In this document: positions 5,998 to 6,206 of the stretch, in pieces
How the letters are laid out: each line of letters begins with the position of its first letter
Numbering within the stretch: the first letter of the stretch is position 1
NCBI GenBank assembly: GCA_028293265.1
Contig: JAQGPB010000016.1
Span: forward strand, 1-6,206
Length of the DNA stretch: 6,206 nt
Reading direction: 5' to 3'
Source: Pedosphaera sp.
Lineage (GTDB): Bacteria; Verrucomicrobiota; Verrucomicrobiae; Limisphaerales; Pedosphaeraceae
Notes under the pieces: model-generated
Told to the model about the DNA's origin: nothing
Databases searched by the model: none
The model's input: only the letters and a program-made list of their open reading frames with translations
Position numbers and translations under genes: made by a program

Positions 5998-6038
5998 GGG
6001 ACGGGCGGGTCTAACTATCCGGTAACCCCGCCCGTCCC
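5998..6038. repeat. Perfect 12-bp GC-rich inverted repeat after the peroxiredoxin gene
   Basis: GGGACGGGCGGG (5998-6009) and CCCGCCCGTCCC (6027-6038) pair without mismatch around a 17-base loop, starting 9 bases after the minus-strand stop. The stem would be very stable, but no U-run follows on that strand. It could stabilise the 3' end of the transcript or help termination; a dispersed palindromic repeat is the alternative. Confidence 0.6.
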
Positions 6039-6047
6039 CGTTGCTTT

Positions 6048-6206
6048 TCACCTGTTCGGCTGCGGCGTATAACGCAAATAAGGCTTCACCCGCCGGTGCC
6101 CCTTCGGAAAATTCGCCGCGATATCCTCGTCCTTCACCGCCGGCGAAATGATGCAATCCTCCCCGTCCAGCAGCGGTGACTTCAACCGAGGCGAGCGGAG
6201 CGTCCG
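6048..6206 (-). CDS. 1-Cys (Prx6-type) peroxiredoxin, C-terminal fragment
   Basis: Only the last 52 residues are in the window; the gene continues beyond the right edge, where the N-terminal thioredoxin-fold domain and the peroxidatic Cys would lie. The visible end, 'LDGEDCIISPAVKDEDIAANF' then 'PKGHRRVKPYLRYTPQPNR', closely matches the C-terminal dimerisation domain of 1-Cys peroxiredoxins, where '(D/E)xxxxFPxGxxxxKPYLRxTPQP' is characteristic. These enzymes reduce hydrogen peroxide and organic peroxides in the cytoplasm. The first 14 visible residues (RTLRSPRLKSPLLD) fit the family less well: a 'TP.NW..G' segment is expected before the GEDCII part. The gene faces the repeat region, and two hairpins lie downstream. 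Confidence 0.85.
   Translation of the reverse strand, partial: RTLRSPRLKSPLLDGEDCIISPAVKDEDIAANFPKGHRRVKPYLRYTPQPNR

Larger units (their letters stand above)
5299..6047. other. Repeat-rich non-coding region of about 750 bp
   Basis: I see no convincing gene here. Open frames of 60-150 codons exist on both strands but run through palindromic and tandem repeats and have no family features. The content is: a hairpin at 5330-5356, two C-rich stem-loops (5547-5579 and 5659-5691), a MITE-like element (5586-5731), a heptamer array (5842-5890) and two hairpins near the peroxiredoxin end (5905-5930 and 5998-6038). The parts at 5357-5546 and 5743-5841 hold no structure I can name, apart from short inverted sequences such as CCACAT/ATGTGG (5406-5439). 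Confidence 0.75.

Noticed and set aside
5568..6014. 148-codon + strand frame and a 92-codon minus-strand frame across the repeat region
   Set aside because: They translate the palindromic repeats and the heptamer array (for example FDIRCSMFDVGCSMF), a well-known kind of spurious protein.
5971..6156. 61-codon minus-strand frame at the right end
   Set aside because: Another minus-strand frame over the same bases gives the unmistakable peroxiredoxin C-terminus, so this is a shadow.

Overview
The window looks like chromosomal DNA from a moderately GC-rich Gram-negative bacterium, most likely an uncultured or environmental member of Verrucomicrobiota (Pedosphaera/Limisphaerales-like). This is inference. 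It rests on a secreted protein with an 'INYQGRV' N-terminal domain, weak or absent Shine-Dalgarno sites, C-rich 'TTCTCCCTCGCCC' palindromic repeats, and a TTCGATG-type heptamer array of the kind I associate with that group. No rRNA, tRNA or CRISPR was recognised.

Left part (1-2752, + strand): the C-terminal half of an MFS transporter of the anion:cation symporter type, cut by the window edge. A near-consensus sigma70-type promoter (TTGACA-17-TATAAA) follows. It leads to a 560-residue secreted protein with a tail-fibre-like N-terminal domain and a seven-bladed kelch-like beta-propeller.

Middle (2851-4802): an orphan NarL/FixJ response regulator on the + strand. It converges on, and overlaps by 9 bp, a two-gene minus-strand unit made of a Tyr/Gly/Trp-rich outer-membrane-type lipoprotein followed 23 bp later by a COG1926-type phosphoribosyltransferase. 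That enzyme's PRPP loop departs from the family pattern.

Right part (4803-6206): a divergent intergenic region with a good promoter drives a 68-residue Lys/Arg-rich protein. After it come about 750 bp with no convincing gene but dense repeat structure. These are two C-rich hairpins of identical geometry, a 146-bp MITE-like element with 18-bp terminal inverted repeats and an exact 11-bp flanking duplication, seven tandem heptamers, and two hairpins that may end transcription of the last gene. That gene, on the minus strand, is the C-terminal end of a 1-Cys (Prx6-type) peroxiredoxin.

The genes do not form one pathway. The most notable item is the MITE-like insertion nested in a C-rich palindromic repeat, followed by the altered phosphoribosyltransferase loop and the highly regular propeller. 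I saw no evidence for a wholly new multi-gene system.
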